Shown: positions 9,498 through 18,080 of the stretch, in pieces
Numbering within the stretch: the stretch's first letter is position 1
Layout of the letters: each line of letters begins with the position of its first letter
Assembly: GCA_012517375.1 (NCBI GenBank)
Contig: JAAYVC010000006.1
Span: forward strand, 1 to 61,732
Length of the DNA: 61,732 nt
Reading direction: 5' to 3'
From: a bacterium
GTDB taxonomy: Bacteria; Hydrothermota; Tepidihabitantia; B3-TA06
The notes under the pieces: model-generated
What the model was told of the DNA's origin: nothing
Databases searched by the model: none
What the model saw: the letters and a program-made list of their open reading frames with translations, nothing else
Position numbers and translations under genes: made by a program

Positions 9498-10606
9498 GAG
9501 CGTTCCTTCGCGATTGAAGCAAAAAGCAGTTTCTCAACCCTTCTTGCTACCTTGTCCCATGTCAAGCTTTTTGACCATTCAAGATTTTCGGCTCCCATCT
9601 TTTCTCTTAATGAGGCATCAAGCAAAAGCTTCTCAATATATCCAGCCATCTCTTTTATATTGCCGTGTTCGTATAGAAAACCTGTTTTTCCGTCTATTAC
9701 CGAATCGGTAAGCCCAGGAACCCTTGCCGCGACAACGGGTGTTGCGCATGCCCCTGCATCTGTAGCAAGGAAACCCCAGCCCTCCTTTGCCGAGGGTTGT
9801 ACTGCGACGCTCGCTCTTCTGTAGAGCTCAGCCACTTCATTCAGAGGTACCCACCCTAGAAAGCTTACTCTCTCGGAAAGCCCCAGACTCGTTGTCAGCT
9901 TTTCGAGCCTTTTTCGGTCAGGCCCGGCGCCGGCTATTTCGCAGCGTATATCCAGTCCCTTCTCCGCGAGCATTGAAACGGCGTATACGAGATGGTCAAT
10001 GCACTTATACTGCATCAGTCGAGTCACAGTTGCAATCAGGTTTTTTTCTTTTTTTCCGCCTGGTTTGAAGACAGGATTGACTCCTACTTGAAGCACTTCT
10101 ATTTTTTCTCTATCCATCCCCATACCTGCAAGTTCTTCTCTTCCTGATGCGCCAAGGCAGCTGAAAAGCCCTTTTTTGTACACTCTTGGAATAAGCGATT
10201 CCGTGAGATACACGTAGGAGCCTGGTAAAAAACCCGCTTCCTTGAATATCTCTCTTCGGAAGACATGCATTAGCATTCCTGCAACCGGGATCGAGCCTCT
10301 CCAGAGAGGCGTATAGAAAGGTATCTTGTTCAAGTCGTCTATGACTACATCGAAATCGTTAGCCCTAAGATAAGCGCGAATCGGCGAGCCGTACAAATGA
10401 AAGTTGAATGTATTGCGGCTTCCTGTTCTGACTATTCTTATTCCGTCAAGAATTTCATGATGGGCTGCACCCTTGTATCCGGAACACAAGAGCGTAACAT
10501 CGTGACCGAACCCGACAAGCCTTGTAAGAATCTCCTTCAGATAAAACTCGGCGCCTCCTTTTTGCGGAGCTTTCCAGTCCTGCCAGTTAATGGCAAGTAT
10601 CTTCAT
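9494..10606 (-). CDS. Glycosyltransferase family 4 (GT-B)
   Basis: Retaining GT-B glycosyltransferase. The N-terminus has the GGAEFYLKEIL motif of GT4 enzymes; the C-terminal donor-binding region contains PSAKEGWGFLATDAG, which resembles the EX7E motif with Asp for the second Glu, and VVAARVPGLTDSVIDGKTG. The donor is unknown; the gmd and rmd genes upstream in the same operon suggest a GDP-deoxyhexose. ATG start with GGAGGA eight bases upstream. Coupled to the downstream flippase-like gene by a four-base overlap. Confidence 0.82.
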   Translation of the reverse strand: MKILAINWQDWKAPQKGGAEFYLKEILTRLVGFGHDVTLLCSGYKGAAHHEILDGIRIVRTGSRNTFNFHLYGSPIRAYLRANDFDVVIDDLNKIPFYTPLWRGSIPVAGMLMHVFRREIFKEAGFLPGSYVYLTESLIPRVYKKGLFSCLGASGREELAGMGMDREKIEVLQVGVNPVFKPGGKKEKNLIATVTRLMQYKCIDHLVYAVSMLAEKGLDIRCEIAGAGPDRKRLEKLTTSLGLSERVSFLGWVPLNEVAELYRRASVAVQPSAKEGWGFLATDAGACATPVVAARVPGLTDSVIDGKTGFLYEHGNIKEMAGYIEKLLLDASLREKMGAENLEWSKSLTWDKVARRVEKLLFASIAKERS

Positions 10607-10628
10607 ACAGAAATTCCTCCCACAAACG

Positions 10629-11576
10629 CTAAATCTCCCAGGAATGACCTTCCCTTGCGAATTCCAAATCCGAAGGCAGTTTCGTTTTTTTATTTCTCAG
10701 ATACTCCTTTGCGCTTGTTTCCATTCCTTTTACTTTCTCGTCATCGTGGCCAGGGTCCATATGAGTTACAACAAGCTTCTTTGCATTGCACTCAATCGCT
10801 TGATCTATACAGAGTTCAGGAGTTCCATGTCCGTAAGTCTGCGTAGGGCCTTTAAGCTGTTCGGCTGAATACTGACCGTCGAGAACAAGGATGTCTGAGT
10901 CCTTGCAGATAGTGCTGATTTTGTTGTTGGGAAAAGCCAGGGGTTCGTTATCGGTACAGAAAGCTACCGATTTGTCCATATAATCGATGCGGTAGCCAAG
11001 GCACCCATTCGGGTGATGTAACGGTATCGTCGTTATCTTAAGCGTGTCCTTTGGATCCTTCCCCTTTTCGTCGAAAGCACCATCCTCGAAGTAATTGTAT
11101 GAGTTGTCCTTATGCGTGTAATAAAAAATCTCCGAAAACATCTTGTCGTGAGCGTAGTAGAATTTATGAGCGGGAAGCGATATGTGAGGGACTGGGAAGT
11201 AGGGACTCGATTGCTGTTCCTCCAGACACTGCAGGACTATGTTTCTTATGGGGTCAGAGCCCCTGCGTTCGTCAGGAGTAAATCCGTGTATGTGAAAGGT
11301 ATTGGTCTTAATATAGAGCGGTGTGCAAAACCCTATGCCCTGAGTGTGATCTGAATGGTAGTGAGTCAAAAGAAAGATGAAGGGTTTCCCGACATCTCCT
11401 TTCTTCATGAGATAATTTCCCAATGCTCTTGCACCGGAGCCCATGTCGAATATTATTCTGAATGAACCTGCCTCAAGATAGTAGCAGGTTGTATTTCCAC
11501 CGAAATCGGACGTGACAAAATCCTTCGATGCGGGGGAGGGCAGGCTCCCGCGTATCCCGAAAGCATGTAATTTCAT
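10629..11576 (-). CDS. MBL-fold metallo-hydrolase
   Basis: Metallo-beta-lactamase superfamily. The metal-binding HYHSDH motif is visible near residue 76, with a downstream HH at the VTTIPLHHPNG-type strand, a CTDNE segment, and a THMDPGHDD motif near the C-terminus that can supply a metal ligand. The N-terminus (GIRGSLPSP...FGGNTTCY) resembles phosphodiesterase-like MBL proteins. Substrate unknown. The ATG overlaps the stop of the upstream reductase gene (ATGA), so it belongs to the sugar-nucleotide operon, but its role there is not evident. Confidence 0.8.
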   Translation of the reverse strand: MKLHAFGIRGSLPSPASKDFVTSDFGGNTTCYYLEAGSFRIIFDMGSGARALGNYLMKKGDVGKPFIFLLTHYHSDHTQGIGFCTPLYIKTNTFHIHGFTPDERRGSDPIRNIVLQCLEEQQSSPYFPVPHISLPAHKFYYAHDKMFSEIFYYTHKDNSYNYFEDGAFDEKGKDPKDTLKITTIPLHHPNGCLGYRIDYMDKSVAFCTDNEPLAFPNNKISTICKDSDILVLDGQYSAEQLKGPTQTYGHGTPELCIDQAIECNAKKLVVTHMDPGHDDEKVKGMETSAKEYLRNKKTKLPSDLEFAREGHSWEI

Positions 11577-12592
11577 ATAACGCCTTCCTTTGTTCTCCAG
11601 TAGTGGAGAAGGTCTTTCATGGTCTCCTCAAGCGTCAACTCGGAACGCCATCCGAGATCGATGTTTGCAAGCGTTGCGTCTCCATGAAGTTCGGGTATGT
11701 CATACGAACGCATACGCGATTCTTCCTCTTGTATTTTAACGTTTAATTTCGAAATTTCAACAAGCATTCTTACGCCTTCCTCAATCGATATGCATCTAGA
11801 AGACGTCACGTTGTATATCGTTCCCGGTTGTCCCTTGTCCATGATAGCGCTATACGCTTTAACCACATCCCTTACGTCGAGAATATCCCTTCTTGTTTTC
11901 AGGTTTCCCATCTTAAGCAAGGGTTCCTCCAATCCCTTTTCGATTCTTGCAAGGGTTCTTGCGACGTAAGGAAAAACGAACCTGTCCTCCTGACCTGGGC
12001 CAGTATGATTGAAGCTTCTTGCAATCATTACCTCAAGGTTTTCTTTTGAATTATGAGCCTTGCCTGTCATTTTTGCGTCGTATGAATCTTTTTTGTTCTC
12101 CGGACCTTTCTTTGAATAAAAGAGGAATGCCATTTCGGCAAGGAGTTTGCTGAGGCCGTATATATTAATTGGTGCAGGAAGGCAGGTTTCCTTTACGGGC
12201 TGTTCCTTGGATTCCACTAATCCGTAAACCTCGCAGGACGAGCTGAAGACAACGCGTATTTGGCTACCGGTGCTTGCTAGAGAATCCAAAAGATTGAAGG
12301 CGCCCTTGATATTGACATCAAAGCAGGTGGATGGGTTCTCCTGACACATTCGTACCGATGACAGGGCTGCAAGATGATATACCCTGGCAGGGTTTACCTT
12401 CTTAACAAAAGCTCTCACTTCATCTCCATCTTTGATATCGATGCCGTATGATTCGAAATCCAGCTCAGGAGATTCTTTGGGGTCGTGCAGACCAACCACT
12501 TCGAACCCTCTTTTTGCCTCGTTTTCTGCAAGCTTTCTGCCTGCAAACCCCGAGGCGCCCGTTATCAGTGTTTTAAGACCTCTAGCATTCAA
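11573..12592 (-). CDS. rmd: Extended SDR, probable GDP-4-keto-6-deoxymannose reductase
   Basis: NAD(P)-dependent extended short-chain dehydrogenase. N-terminal GASGFAG nucleotide-binding loop, a SSCEVYG active-site strand, YGLSK (YxxxK) and the FNHTGPGQEDRFVFPY substrate loop seen in RMD enzymes. It directly follows gmd, so the pair would turn GDP-mannose into GDP-rhamnose or a related 6-deoxy sugar. Start is TTG with AAGGA about 11 bases upstream; this start is less certain than the function. 339 residues. Confidence 0.75.
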   Translation of the reverse strand: MNARGLKTLITGASGFAGRKLAENEAKRGFEVVGLHDPKESPELDFESYGIDIKDGDEVRAFVKKVNPARVYHLAALSSVRMCQENPSTCFDVNIKGAFNLLDSLASTGSQIRVVFSSSCEVYGLVESKEQPVKETCLPAPINIYGLSKLLAEMAFLFYSKKGPENKKDSYDAKMTGKAHNSKENLEVMIARSFNHTGPGQEDRFVFPYVARTLARIEKGLEEPLLKMGNLKTRRDILDVRDVVKAYSAIMDKGQPGTIYNVTSSRCISIEEGVRMLVEISKLNVKIQEEESRMRSYDIPELHGDATLANIDLGWRSELTLEETMKDLLHYWRTKEGVI

Positions 12593-12606
12593 GCCAGAGC
12601 TATCCT

Positions 12607-13560
12607 TTACACCTTTTCCCGCCAGTATGCAAGGAGATCGGCCATGGTCTTCTCGAAAGGAATCTGCGGCCGCCAGCCGGTTTTCTCCCTGAACTTCGAA
12701 GAGTCGCCTATAAGAAGTTCAACATCCGAAGGCCTCATGCGGGAAGGTTCCTGCTCAACTCGTATCTTAGCGTCGGAAAGAGACAGAAGGATGTCGAGCA
12801 TTTCTCGTATCTTGTATCCCTTGCCTGAACAGATGTTATATACCTCTCCAGATTCCCCATTTTCTAAAGATAGAGCGTATGCTTTTGCTACATCCCTTAC
12901 ATCGGTGAAATCCCTTACGGCTTCGATGTTTCCGGTTTTGATGACGGGATCCTGAAGTCCCTTTTCGATCAACGCTATCTGTTTTGCGAAGTTGGAAGTA
13001 ACGAAAACATCGCCTCGCCGGGGTCCTGTATGATTAAATGCGCGGGTTCTTACGATTTTCAATCCGTAGCTCTTGAAATACTGGTAGCCGAGCATGTCCT
13101 GCGCGACCTTGGATACTCCGTAGGGCGAGAGGGGACGCAGAGGGTTGCTCTCCTTTATGGGAAGTTCGTCAGGGTATACAAGACCATACTCCTCTGAGGA
13201 TCCTGCTATATGAATGATAGGCGCCAGCCCGGATTTTCGGCATGCCTCGAATATGTTGAGTTCGCCCATGATGTTGGTCGAAAGAGTCTCTTCAGGAGCC
13301 TTCCAGGACATCGGTACGTAGCTTTGTGCGGCAAGATGGAATATCCAATCGGGTTTAACCTGCTCGAGAACGCTCTCTACAGACACATAGTCGCGAATGT
13401 CGCCTTCAATTAGATTGATGCTCTTCCGGATTCCTTCTATGTTTTCTATCCTGGAACGCCAGCGATGTATACCGAAAACCTCTACCTTTGTTGTTAGAAG
13501 ATGTTCGGCAAGGTGGCTCCCGGCAAATCCGGTAATTCCAGTGATAAGAGCTCGGGGCAT
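12607..13560 (-). CDS. gmd: GDP-mannose 4,6-dehydratase
   Basis: Extended SDR that removes water from GDP-mannose to give GDP-4-keto-6-deoxymannose. Motifs: GITGFAGSHLAEH at the start, RWRSRIENI, SSEEYG (Ser and Glu active-site residues), YGVSK, and the C-terminal EPSRMRPSDV signature. 317 residues matches the compact GMDs of thermophiles. The ATG overlaps the upstream stop by one base (TAATG), coupling it to the SIMPL gene. Confidence 0.88.
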   Translation of the reverse strand: MPRALITGITGFAGSHLAEHLLTTKVEVFGIHRWRSRIENIEGIRKSINLIEGDIRDYVSVESVLEQVKPDWIFHLAAQSYVPMSWKAPEETLSTNIMGELNIFEACRKSGLAPIIHIAGSSEEYGLVYPDELPIKESNPLRPLSPYGVSKVAQDMLGYQYFKSYGLKIVRTRAFNHTGPRRGDVFVTSNFAKQIALIEKGLQDPVIKTGNIEAVRDFTDVRDVAKAYALSLENGESGEVYNICSGKGYKIREMLDILLSLSDAKIRVEQEPSRMRPSDVELLIGDSSKFREKTGWRPQIPFEKTMADLLAYWREKV

Positions 13561-14273
13561 TACTCTACTTCGTACGTGATATACACGGTATGAGTGACTT
13601 TGAATTCTCCGGCTTCTATCGAAGGTGCGGATTCGCCGCCGTCACGATACATCGAAGTCATAACGTTCGCCTGGGCATAATACTGGTAGTAATCGCCTGG
13701 TTCGTTCTCGGAAACAGACATCGGCTTGCCAAGCTTGAGTCCAGTAAGATTCGCCATCTGGGTTGCCTTGGTGAAGGCAGCCTTGATGGCCTGTTCTCTG
13801 AGCTCGACGTTGTATTTCTTGGGGTTCTCCACGGTGAAAGAAACGCCTCCGACTGTTGTAGCGCCTGCGTTAACGGCCGCATCAAGAATTTTCCCTACCT
13901 TCGATAAATCCCGTACTTTTACGTTGAGTGAATTGTATACCTTGTATCCGTCGAAAACGTTCTTGCCGGTTTTTTCTTCCCAGTAGTACTGGGGAGCTAT
14001 TGAGAAATAGCTGGTGTTTAAATCTTTCGCTTCAATTCCAAGAGCTTTGATTGCGGAGTTGACTTTGTTCATGATATCGTTGTTCTCGTTGTATGCCTTA
14101 ATGGCGCTCTTGTCGCTTGTTTCAACCGAAAAGCTCATATAACAAATATCCGGTGCTACACTTATCTCTGAAGTTCCCGTTACCGATATTGTCCGAGGCG
14201 TTTTTTCTTCGGCGGCATAGAGGGATGTCAGGCAAAAACCTAAGCCTAAGCCTACAGCCAGTAATTTTTTCAT
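13560..14273 (-). CDS. SIMPL (DUF541) domain protein 1, exported
   Basis: Predicted periplasmic or surface-exposed protein of 237 residues. The hydrophobic N-terminus (MKKLLAVGLGLGFC...) ending YAAEE looks like a signal peptide. The body carries the SIMPL pattern: TISVTGTSEI, SPDICYMSFSVET and a long alternating strand/helix region ending in a TYEVE strand. The start at 14273 has AAGGAGG five bases upstream; an adjacent ATG at 14276 is possible. First of three SIMPL paralogues within 3 kb. The exact function of the family is not settled; links to stress tolerance have been reported. Confidence 0.85.
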   Translation of the reverse strand: MKKLLAVGLGLGFCLTSLYAAEEKTPRTISVTGTSEISVAPDICYMSFSVETSDKSAIKAYNENNDIMNKVNSAIKALGIEAKDLNTSYFSIAPQYYWEEKTGKNVFDGYKVYNSLNVKVRDLSKVGKILDAAVNAGATTVGGVSFTVENPKKYNVELREQAIKAAFTKATQMANLTGLKLGKPMSVSENEPGDYYQYYAQANVMTSMYRDGGESAPSIEAGEFKVTHTVYITYEVE

Positions 14274-14327
14274 CATGACCTCCTTAGGGTCTTTTATTAA
14301 TGGCAAATCCCTCTCCCACGAGAACCC

Positions 14328-14516
14328 CTAGACGCGCGCTACCTTGCCTGCTTTGAGGCACTTAGCGCACACAAGAATCGTTTCTATCTTGTTGCCTTTA
14401 CGAACCTTAACGCTCTGCAGATTTACTTCATACCTGCGGCTTGAGATCTTATGGGAGTGAGATATCTGGTGTCCCCTAAGCGCTCCTTTGCCGCATACTT
14501 CGCAAACTCTCGACAT
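14328..14516 (-). CDS. rpmB: 50S ribosomal protein L28
   Basis: 62 residues, complete. CEVCG at the N-terminus and CAKCL near the C-terminus give the four-cysteine zinc-binding (C+) form of L28. The GHQISHSHKISSRRYEVNLQ core is characteristic. AAGGAGG lies nine bases before the ATG. It is the first gene of the minus-strand run that continues into the SIMPL/gmd operon, with a 51-base gap. Confidence 0.95.
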   Translation of the reverse strand: MSRVCEVCGKGALRGHQISHSHKISSRRYEVNLQSVKVRKGNKIETILVCAKCLKAGKVARV

Positions 14517-14553
14517 TATTAATCCTCCTTAAGGAAATTCTATTTAAGCGTTA

Positions 14554-14581
14554 AGTCTACTTGTTTAGACGTCAAAGTCAA
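14554..14581 (-). promoter_or_regulatory. Promoter of rpmB
   Basis: TTGACT (14581-14576), 16-base spacer, TAGACT (14559-14554) on the minus strand. The spacer contains GTCTA, six bases later TAGAC, an inverted repeat reaching into the -10 box. Leader of about 37 bases with AAGGAGG. Confidence 0.65.
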
Positions 14582-14892
14582 CAGTAAGGTGAAGATAATA
14601 TGGAACCGACAGGGTTAGGCCTCGAATCAATCATAACCACGACACAATCTCATTGTTCTTCGTGCATGTAGTCACGATTCAATGGTATTAGCCAGCAATC
14701 GAAGGATAATGGGGGCATGGGAGTAATCAGACTGGGAGATGTATTATTTATCGTCCTCATTATTTTTGTCCCTATCGGGTACTGGTTGTTTATCCGATAT
14801 GCACGCAGCAGGGGTTGGATAGAAATCAAAAAAAGGACTGGCGGGATACGGAGAACTTCGTACGCCGTTCCCGCCGACGTCAAGGAAGATAG
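14582..14892 (+). other. Intergenic stretch with no confident gene
   Basis: Between the rpmB promoter and the end of SIMPL 2 there is no TTGAC/N16/TANNNT promoter and no hairpin with a T-tract. The only coding candidate is a weak ORF from 14717, listed separately. Confidence 0.5.
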
Positions 14893-15022
14893 TTACAAAG
14901 GCAGAATCTCATATGTTACGTATACGGTTCTTGAAAGCTTTAACTGTCCTGCTTCTATTGAAGGTGCAGGAGCCATATCGGCTTCCTCTCTTGCCACCAT
15001 TCCGCTTAAGGATTTGTTATAG
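14717..15022 (+). CDS. Doubtful small membrane protein
   Basis: An ATG with AAGGA about ten bases upstream opens a frame whose first ~30 residues form one hydrophobic helix followed by a basic segment (RYARSRGW), plausible for a membrane protein. The last ~43 codons run antisense through the 3' end of SIMPL 2 and look like shadow sequence. No promoter is seen. It may be a decayed gene or chance. Confidence 0.22.
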   Translation: MGVIRLGDVLFIVLIIFVPIGYWLFIRYARSRGWIEIKKRTGGIRRTSYAVPADVKEDSYKGRISYVTYTVLESFNCPASIEGAGAISASSLATIPLKDLL

Positions 15023-15615
15023 TATTGGTCGTACCCATAGGGTTCAGATTCGCTGACGGTGATGGGTATGCCGAGCTTGAAGCCGAGTATCTGTGCAGAT
15101 TCCTCCGCTTTCTTCCGCGCATCTCTTAGGGCCTGTTTACGAACATCCTCGGTGTACCTCTTGGAATCCTCGACCGTGAACGTTATTCCACCCACATCAA
15201 GGGCTCCTGCTTCAATGGCAGCATCAAGAACATCAGGTACTTTTGAAAGATTACGTACCGCAATAAAAAGTGTATTGTACACCCTGTATCCCTGAAATAT
15301 CCTTCGCTTCTCCGTGTACTGGTATTGGGGCGAGATAGAAAAGTTGGTTGTCTGCATGTCTTTTGCTTCAACGCCCTGGGCTTTTATAGCCGCGTTGATG
15401 CGGTTCATGAGCTCCACATTTTCCATGTAAGCGTCTCCTGCTTTGCGGTTGTTCGTTTCGACCGCAAAGCTTATATAGCATATATCAGGAGAAACCGTTA
15501 TATCTGCAGTACCTGTTACTGCAAGGGTGCGTCGTTCGGGCTTCTGGGACTCCTCAGCGTACATGAGACCTGTTGTCAATAAAAGAACGCTGATGATTGC
15601 ATAAAGTCTTTTCAT
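14893..15615 (-). CDS. SIMPL (DUF541) domain protein 2, exported
   Basis: 240 residues with signal peptide (MKRLYAIISVLLLTTGLMYA). Same family layout as its neighbours: LAVTGTADITVSPDICYISF, then GVEAKDMQT, the VGGITFTVED strand and a closing TYEIL strand. GGAGG eight bases before the ATG. It lies 59 bases downstream of SIMPL 3 and is probably on the same transcript. Paralogous to the proteins at 13560-14273 and 15675-16370. Confidence 0.87.
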   Translation of the reverse strand: MKRLYAIISVLLLTTGLMYAEESQKPERRTLAVTGTADITVSPDICYISFAVETNNRKAGDAYMENVELMNRINAAIKAQGVEAKDMQTTNFSISPQYQYTEKRRIFQGYRVYNTLFIAVRNLSKVPDVLDAAIEAGALDVGGITFTVEDSKRYTEDVRKQALRDARKKAEESAQILGFKLGIPITVSESEPYGYDQYYNKSLSGMVAREEADMAPAPSIEAGQLKLSRTVYVTYEILPL

Positions 15616-15674
15616 CTTTCCTCCAAAGGATTTTGAATATTAACTTATTACAATCTGCAAAAGGATTTATTCCT

Positions 15675-16370
15675 CTACAGAGGTTCGATTTCGTAAACTA
15701 CGTGCATGGTAACTGAAAAACTCGTTTCTCCCGGCTCCACACTCGCCTGGCGCGCTTGAGGCTGAGCGGCAGCATACTCCCGCATTGCCCCTGGCTGAGT
15801 GGATTGTGCGTAGTAAGGGTAATTGGGATAAAACCCCGGTTCGTTTTCTGAAACTGAAACGGGTGTTCCTAGACGGAACCCGAGAATATCTGCGGCTTTT
15901 TCGGCTTTCTGTTTAGCCGCCTCCAATGCCCGAATTCTGGCATCTGCTGTATGCTTTTTAGGTTCTTCAACCGTAAAGTTGATGCTGTGAACGCCTGTTG
16001 CTCCGGCTTCGACCGCAAGATCGAGTATGTCGGATACCAGAGCAAGATCTCTGGCGGTAATCATTAGATAGTGGAAGATTCTGTAGCCGTCTATTACCTG
16101 TCTCGTGGTGTTGGAGATAATCTTGTAGTAAGGCATTATGGAAAAATAAAAGCTTTTGATATCCCTGGATTCAATGCCGAGCGTTTTAACCCTGGAGATT
16201 ATCTGATTTGCAAGCTTGTTGTTTTCTTTATAAGCTTTTGCCGCATTCTTGTGTTCTGATTCAACCGTAAAAGTCATATAGCACACGTCCGGTGATAGCG
16301 TAACTTTTGCCGTCCCCGAAACTTGAATGGTGCGGCGTGGAAGCGGTAGAATACCGGCTTGTTCGTTCAC
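15675..16370 (-). CDS. SIMPL (DUF541) domain protein 3, no signal peptide
   Basis: 231 residues; the N-terminus (MNEQAGILPLPRRTIQVSG) goes straight into the SIMPL core with no hydrophobic segment, so unlike its two paralogues it is predicted to stay in the cytoplasm or use another route. Core motifs SPDVCYMTFTVES and VHSINFTVEEP match. The start is GTG, fixed by GGAGG five bases upstream. A region before the last strand is rich in Gln, Ala and Pro. First gene of the two-gene SIMPL transcript, divergent from pepA. Confidence 0.83.
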   Translation of the reverse strand: MNEQAGILPLPRRTIQVSGTAKVTLSPDVCYMTFTVESEHKNAAKAYKENNKLANQIISRVKTLGIESRDIKSFYFSIMPYYKIISNTTRQVIDGYRIFHYLMITARDLALVSDILDLAVEAGATGVHSINFTVEEPKKHTADARIRALEAAKQKAEKAADILGFRLGTPVSVSENEPGFYPNYPYYAQSTQPGAMREYAAAQPQARQASVEPGETSFSVTMHVVYEIEPL

Positions 16371-16394
16371 TAAAACCTCCTTAGATATAAGAAC

Positions 16395-16422
16395 ACTTTA
16401 CGTATAGATATTTTAAAGTCAA
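16395..16422 (-). promoter_or_regulatory. Promoter of SIMPL 3/2 transcript
   Basis: TTGACT (16422-16417), 16-base spacer, TAAAGT (16400-16395) on the minus strand; 24-base leader with GGAGG. It is back to back with the pepA promoter, -35 boxes 15 bases apart. Confidence 0.6.
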
Positions 16423-16437
16423 TCATTTACGCTTCAA

Positions 16438-16465
16438 TTGACATCACCTTTCTTTCGCCTATACT
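16438..16465 (+). promoter_or_regulatory. Promoter of pepA
   Basis: TTGACA (16438-16443), 16-base spacer, TATACT (16460-16465). Leader of 35 bases before the pepA ATG. An in-frame TTG at 16438 belongs to the -35 box and is not the start. Confidence 0.78.
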
Positions 16466-16500
16466 GGAACGTCAAACAATTAAACCAGGAAGAAAAAGCC

Positions 16501-18003
16501 ATGAAGATAGAAGTGAAGAGGGGGGATGTTGCAAGCATCTCAACTCCTTTAATAATTGTCAATCTGTTTAAGGGTGTAAAGTCACCTGGCGGAGCAACAG
16601 GCGCGATAGACAAAGCCTTGGATGGAGTTGTGTCCAATGCCATCGGTGCTGGTGAAATCGAAGGAAAGCTTGGCGAGACGGTTCTATTTCATACTTACGG
16701 CAAGATTAAGCCGGAGCGTGTTCTTGTTGTTGGGCTGGGTGATGCCGAAAAGTTCGGGGCCGAAGAAGCGCGCAGGGCTGCGGCTTCAGCAGTATGGTCG
16801 GCTGAAAGATACTCCATTAAGGAAGCCTCTACCATTGTCCATGGGGCAGGGATAGGCGGGATGGAACTCGAAGCCGCGGCAGAAAGTGTTGTTGTAGGCT
16901 CCTTGCTTGCTGCCTATCGTTTCGACAAGTATAAACCCGAAGAAACAAAAAATAAACCGGCAATTGAAAGACTCACTTTGGTCGAGCAGGATGAGGAGAA
17001 ACTCGCGTTTTTCAAATCAGGTGCTTTGCGAGGAGAGATAATCAGCAATGCCCAAAATTTAGCGCGTGATTTTGTTAACGAACCGAGCAATGTAATGACA
17101 CCTTGCGCCTTTGCCGAAGCAGTATCCCTGAATCTTGAAGGTTCGAATGCATCTGTTGAAATCTTCGACGAAGAATGGATTCAAAAAAAACAGATGAACC
17201 TTCTCTGGGGAGTGGCGAAAGGCAGCGAAAACCCGCCAAGGCTGATTGTAATCAAGTACTCAGGAGGCAGAAAGGAAGACCCATGGTTAGGCATAATCGG
17301 CAAGGGAGTTATGTTCGATTCCGGCGGAATATCGCTGAAAGCGCCGCAGGGGATGGAAGGCATGAAAGGGGATATGGCGGGTGCGGCTGCCGTGGCCGGC
17401 GCATTGATTGCATCCGTCAAGCTGGGCGTTAAAAAGAATATTCTTGCCGTAATTCCGGCGGCAATGAACGAACCAGACGGAAGAGCGCAGAATCCAGGAG
17501 ACATTATCAAGAGTTTTGACGGTCCTTCGGTTGAAATAATATCTACCGATGCCGAAGGCAGGCTCATTATGGCAGACGCTCTAAGCTATGCGCGTGAACT
17601 CGGAGCATCATACCTCATTGATATAGCTACTCTTACAGGAGCGTCCGTCGTCTCGCTTGGACACAGGGTAGCGGGTCTTTTCTCAACGAGCGATATGATG
17701 AGAGACCTTTTTTTGAGAAATGTCAATTCAACCGGAGAAAAGCTCTGGCCTATGCCGATGTTTGACGAGTACAACGAGCTTTTAGAGAGTAATGCCGCCG
17801 AGATAAAGAACTCAGGCGGACAGCACGCCGGCGCGATTACGGCTGCCAAATTTCTGGAACGTTTTACCGATAAGAAACCGTGGGTCCATATCGACATGGC
17901 TGCGAAGGATGTAGTAGACAAGACATACGGCTGTTACAGAAAAGGAGCCACCGGATTCGGCGTCAGAACCCTTTTGCGCTTCATTGAAACCTGGGAAGGA
18001 TGA
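16501..18003 (+). CDS. pepA: Leucyl aminopeptidase (M17)
   Basis: Two-metal (Zn/Mn) cytosolic aminopeptidase of 500 residues. The signature STDAEGRLIMADAL carries the metal ligands Asp and Glu; GKGVMFDSGGISLK and MKGDMAGAA supply the other Lys and Asp residues, so the active site is complete. The ATG at 16501 is chosen because an AGGAAG site precedes it and the only earlier in-frame start lies in the promoter. Divergent from the SIMPL genes. Confidence 0.93.
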   Translation: MKIEVKRGDVASISTPLIIVNLFKGVKSPGGATGAIDKALDGVVSNAIGAGEIEGKLGETVLFHTYGKIKPERVLVVGLGDAEKFGAEEARRAAASAVWSAERYSIKEASTIVHGAGIGGMELEAAAESVVVGSLLAAYRFDKYKPEETKNKPAIERLTLVEQDEEKLAFFKSGALRGEIISNAQNLARDFVNEPSNVMTPCAFAEAVSLNLEGSNASVEIFDEEWIQKKQMNLLWGVAKGSENPPRLIVIKYSGGRKEDPWLGIIGKGVMFDSGGISLKAPQGMEGMKGDMAGAAAVAGALIASVKLGVKKNILAVIPAAMNEPDGRAQNPGDIIKSFDGPSVEIISTDAEGRLIMADALSYARELGASYLIDIATLTGASVVSLGHRVAGLFSTSDMMRDLFLRNVNSTGEKLWPMPMFDEYNELLESNAAEIKNSGGQHAGAITAAKFLERFTDKKPWVHIDMAAKDVVDKTYGCYRKGATGFGVRTLLRFIETWEG

Positions 18004-18080
18004 ATCAATCTCAGGAAGTCACTTCATGATTTGCTGGGAACCCTGACTATCTATGAATTTCGCAGGTTACGCCTGAAACA

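Noticed and set aside
14650-14883. 77-codon minus-strand frame upstream of rpmB
   Set aside because: No ribosome site or promoter and an unconvincing protein sequence.
16438-16500. N-terminal extension of pepA from a TTG
   Set aside because: The TTG is the -35 box of a clear promoter; the ATG at 16501 has a ribosome site and matches the family.
18043-18070. CTGACT-N16-GGTTAC before mnmA as promoter
   Set aside because: The -10 match is poor; co-transcription with pepA is as likely.
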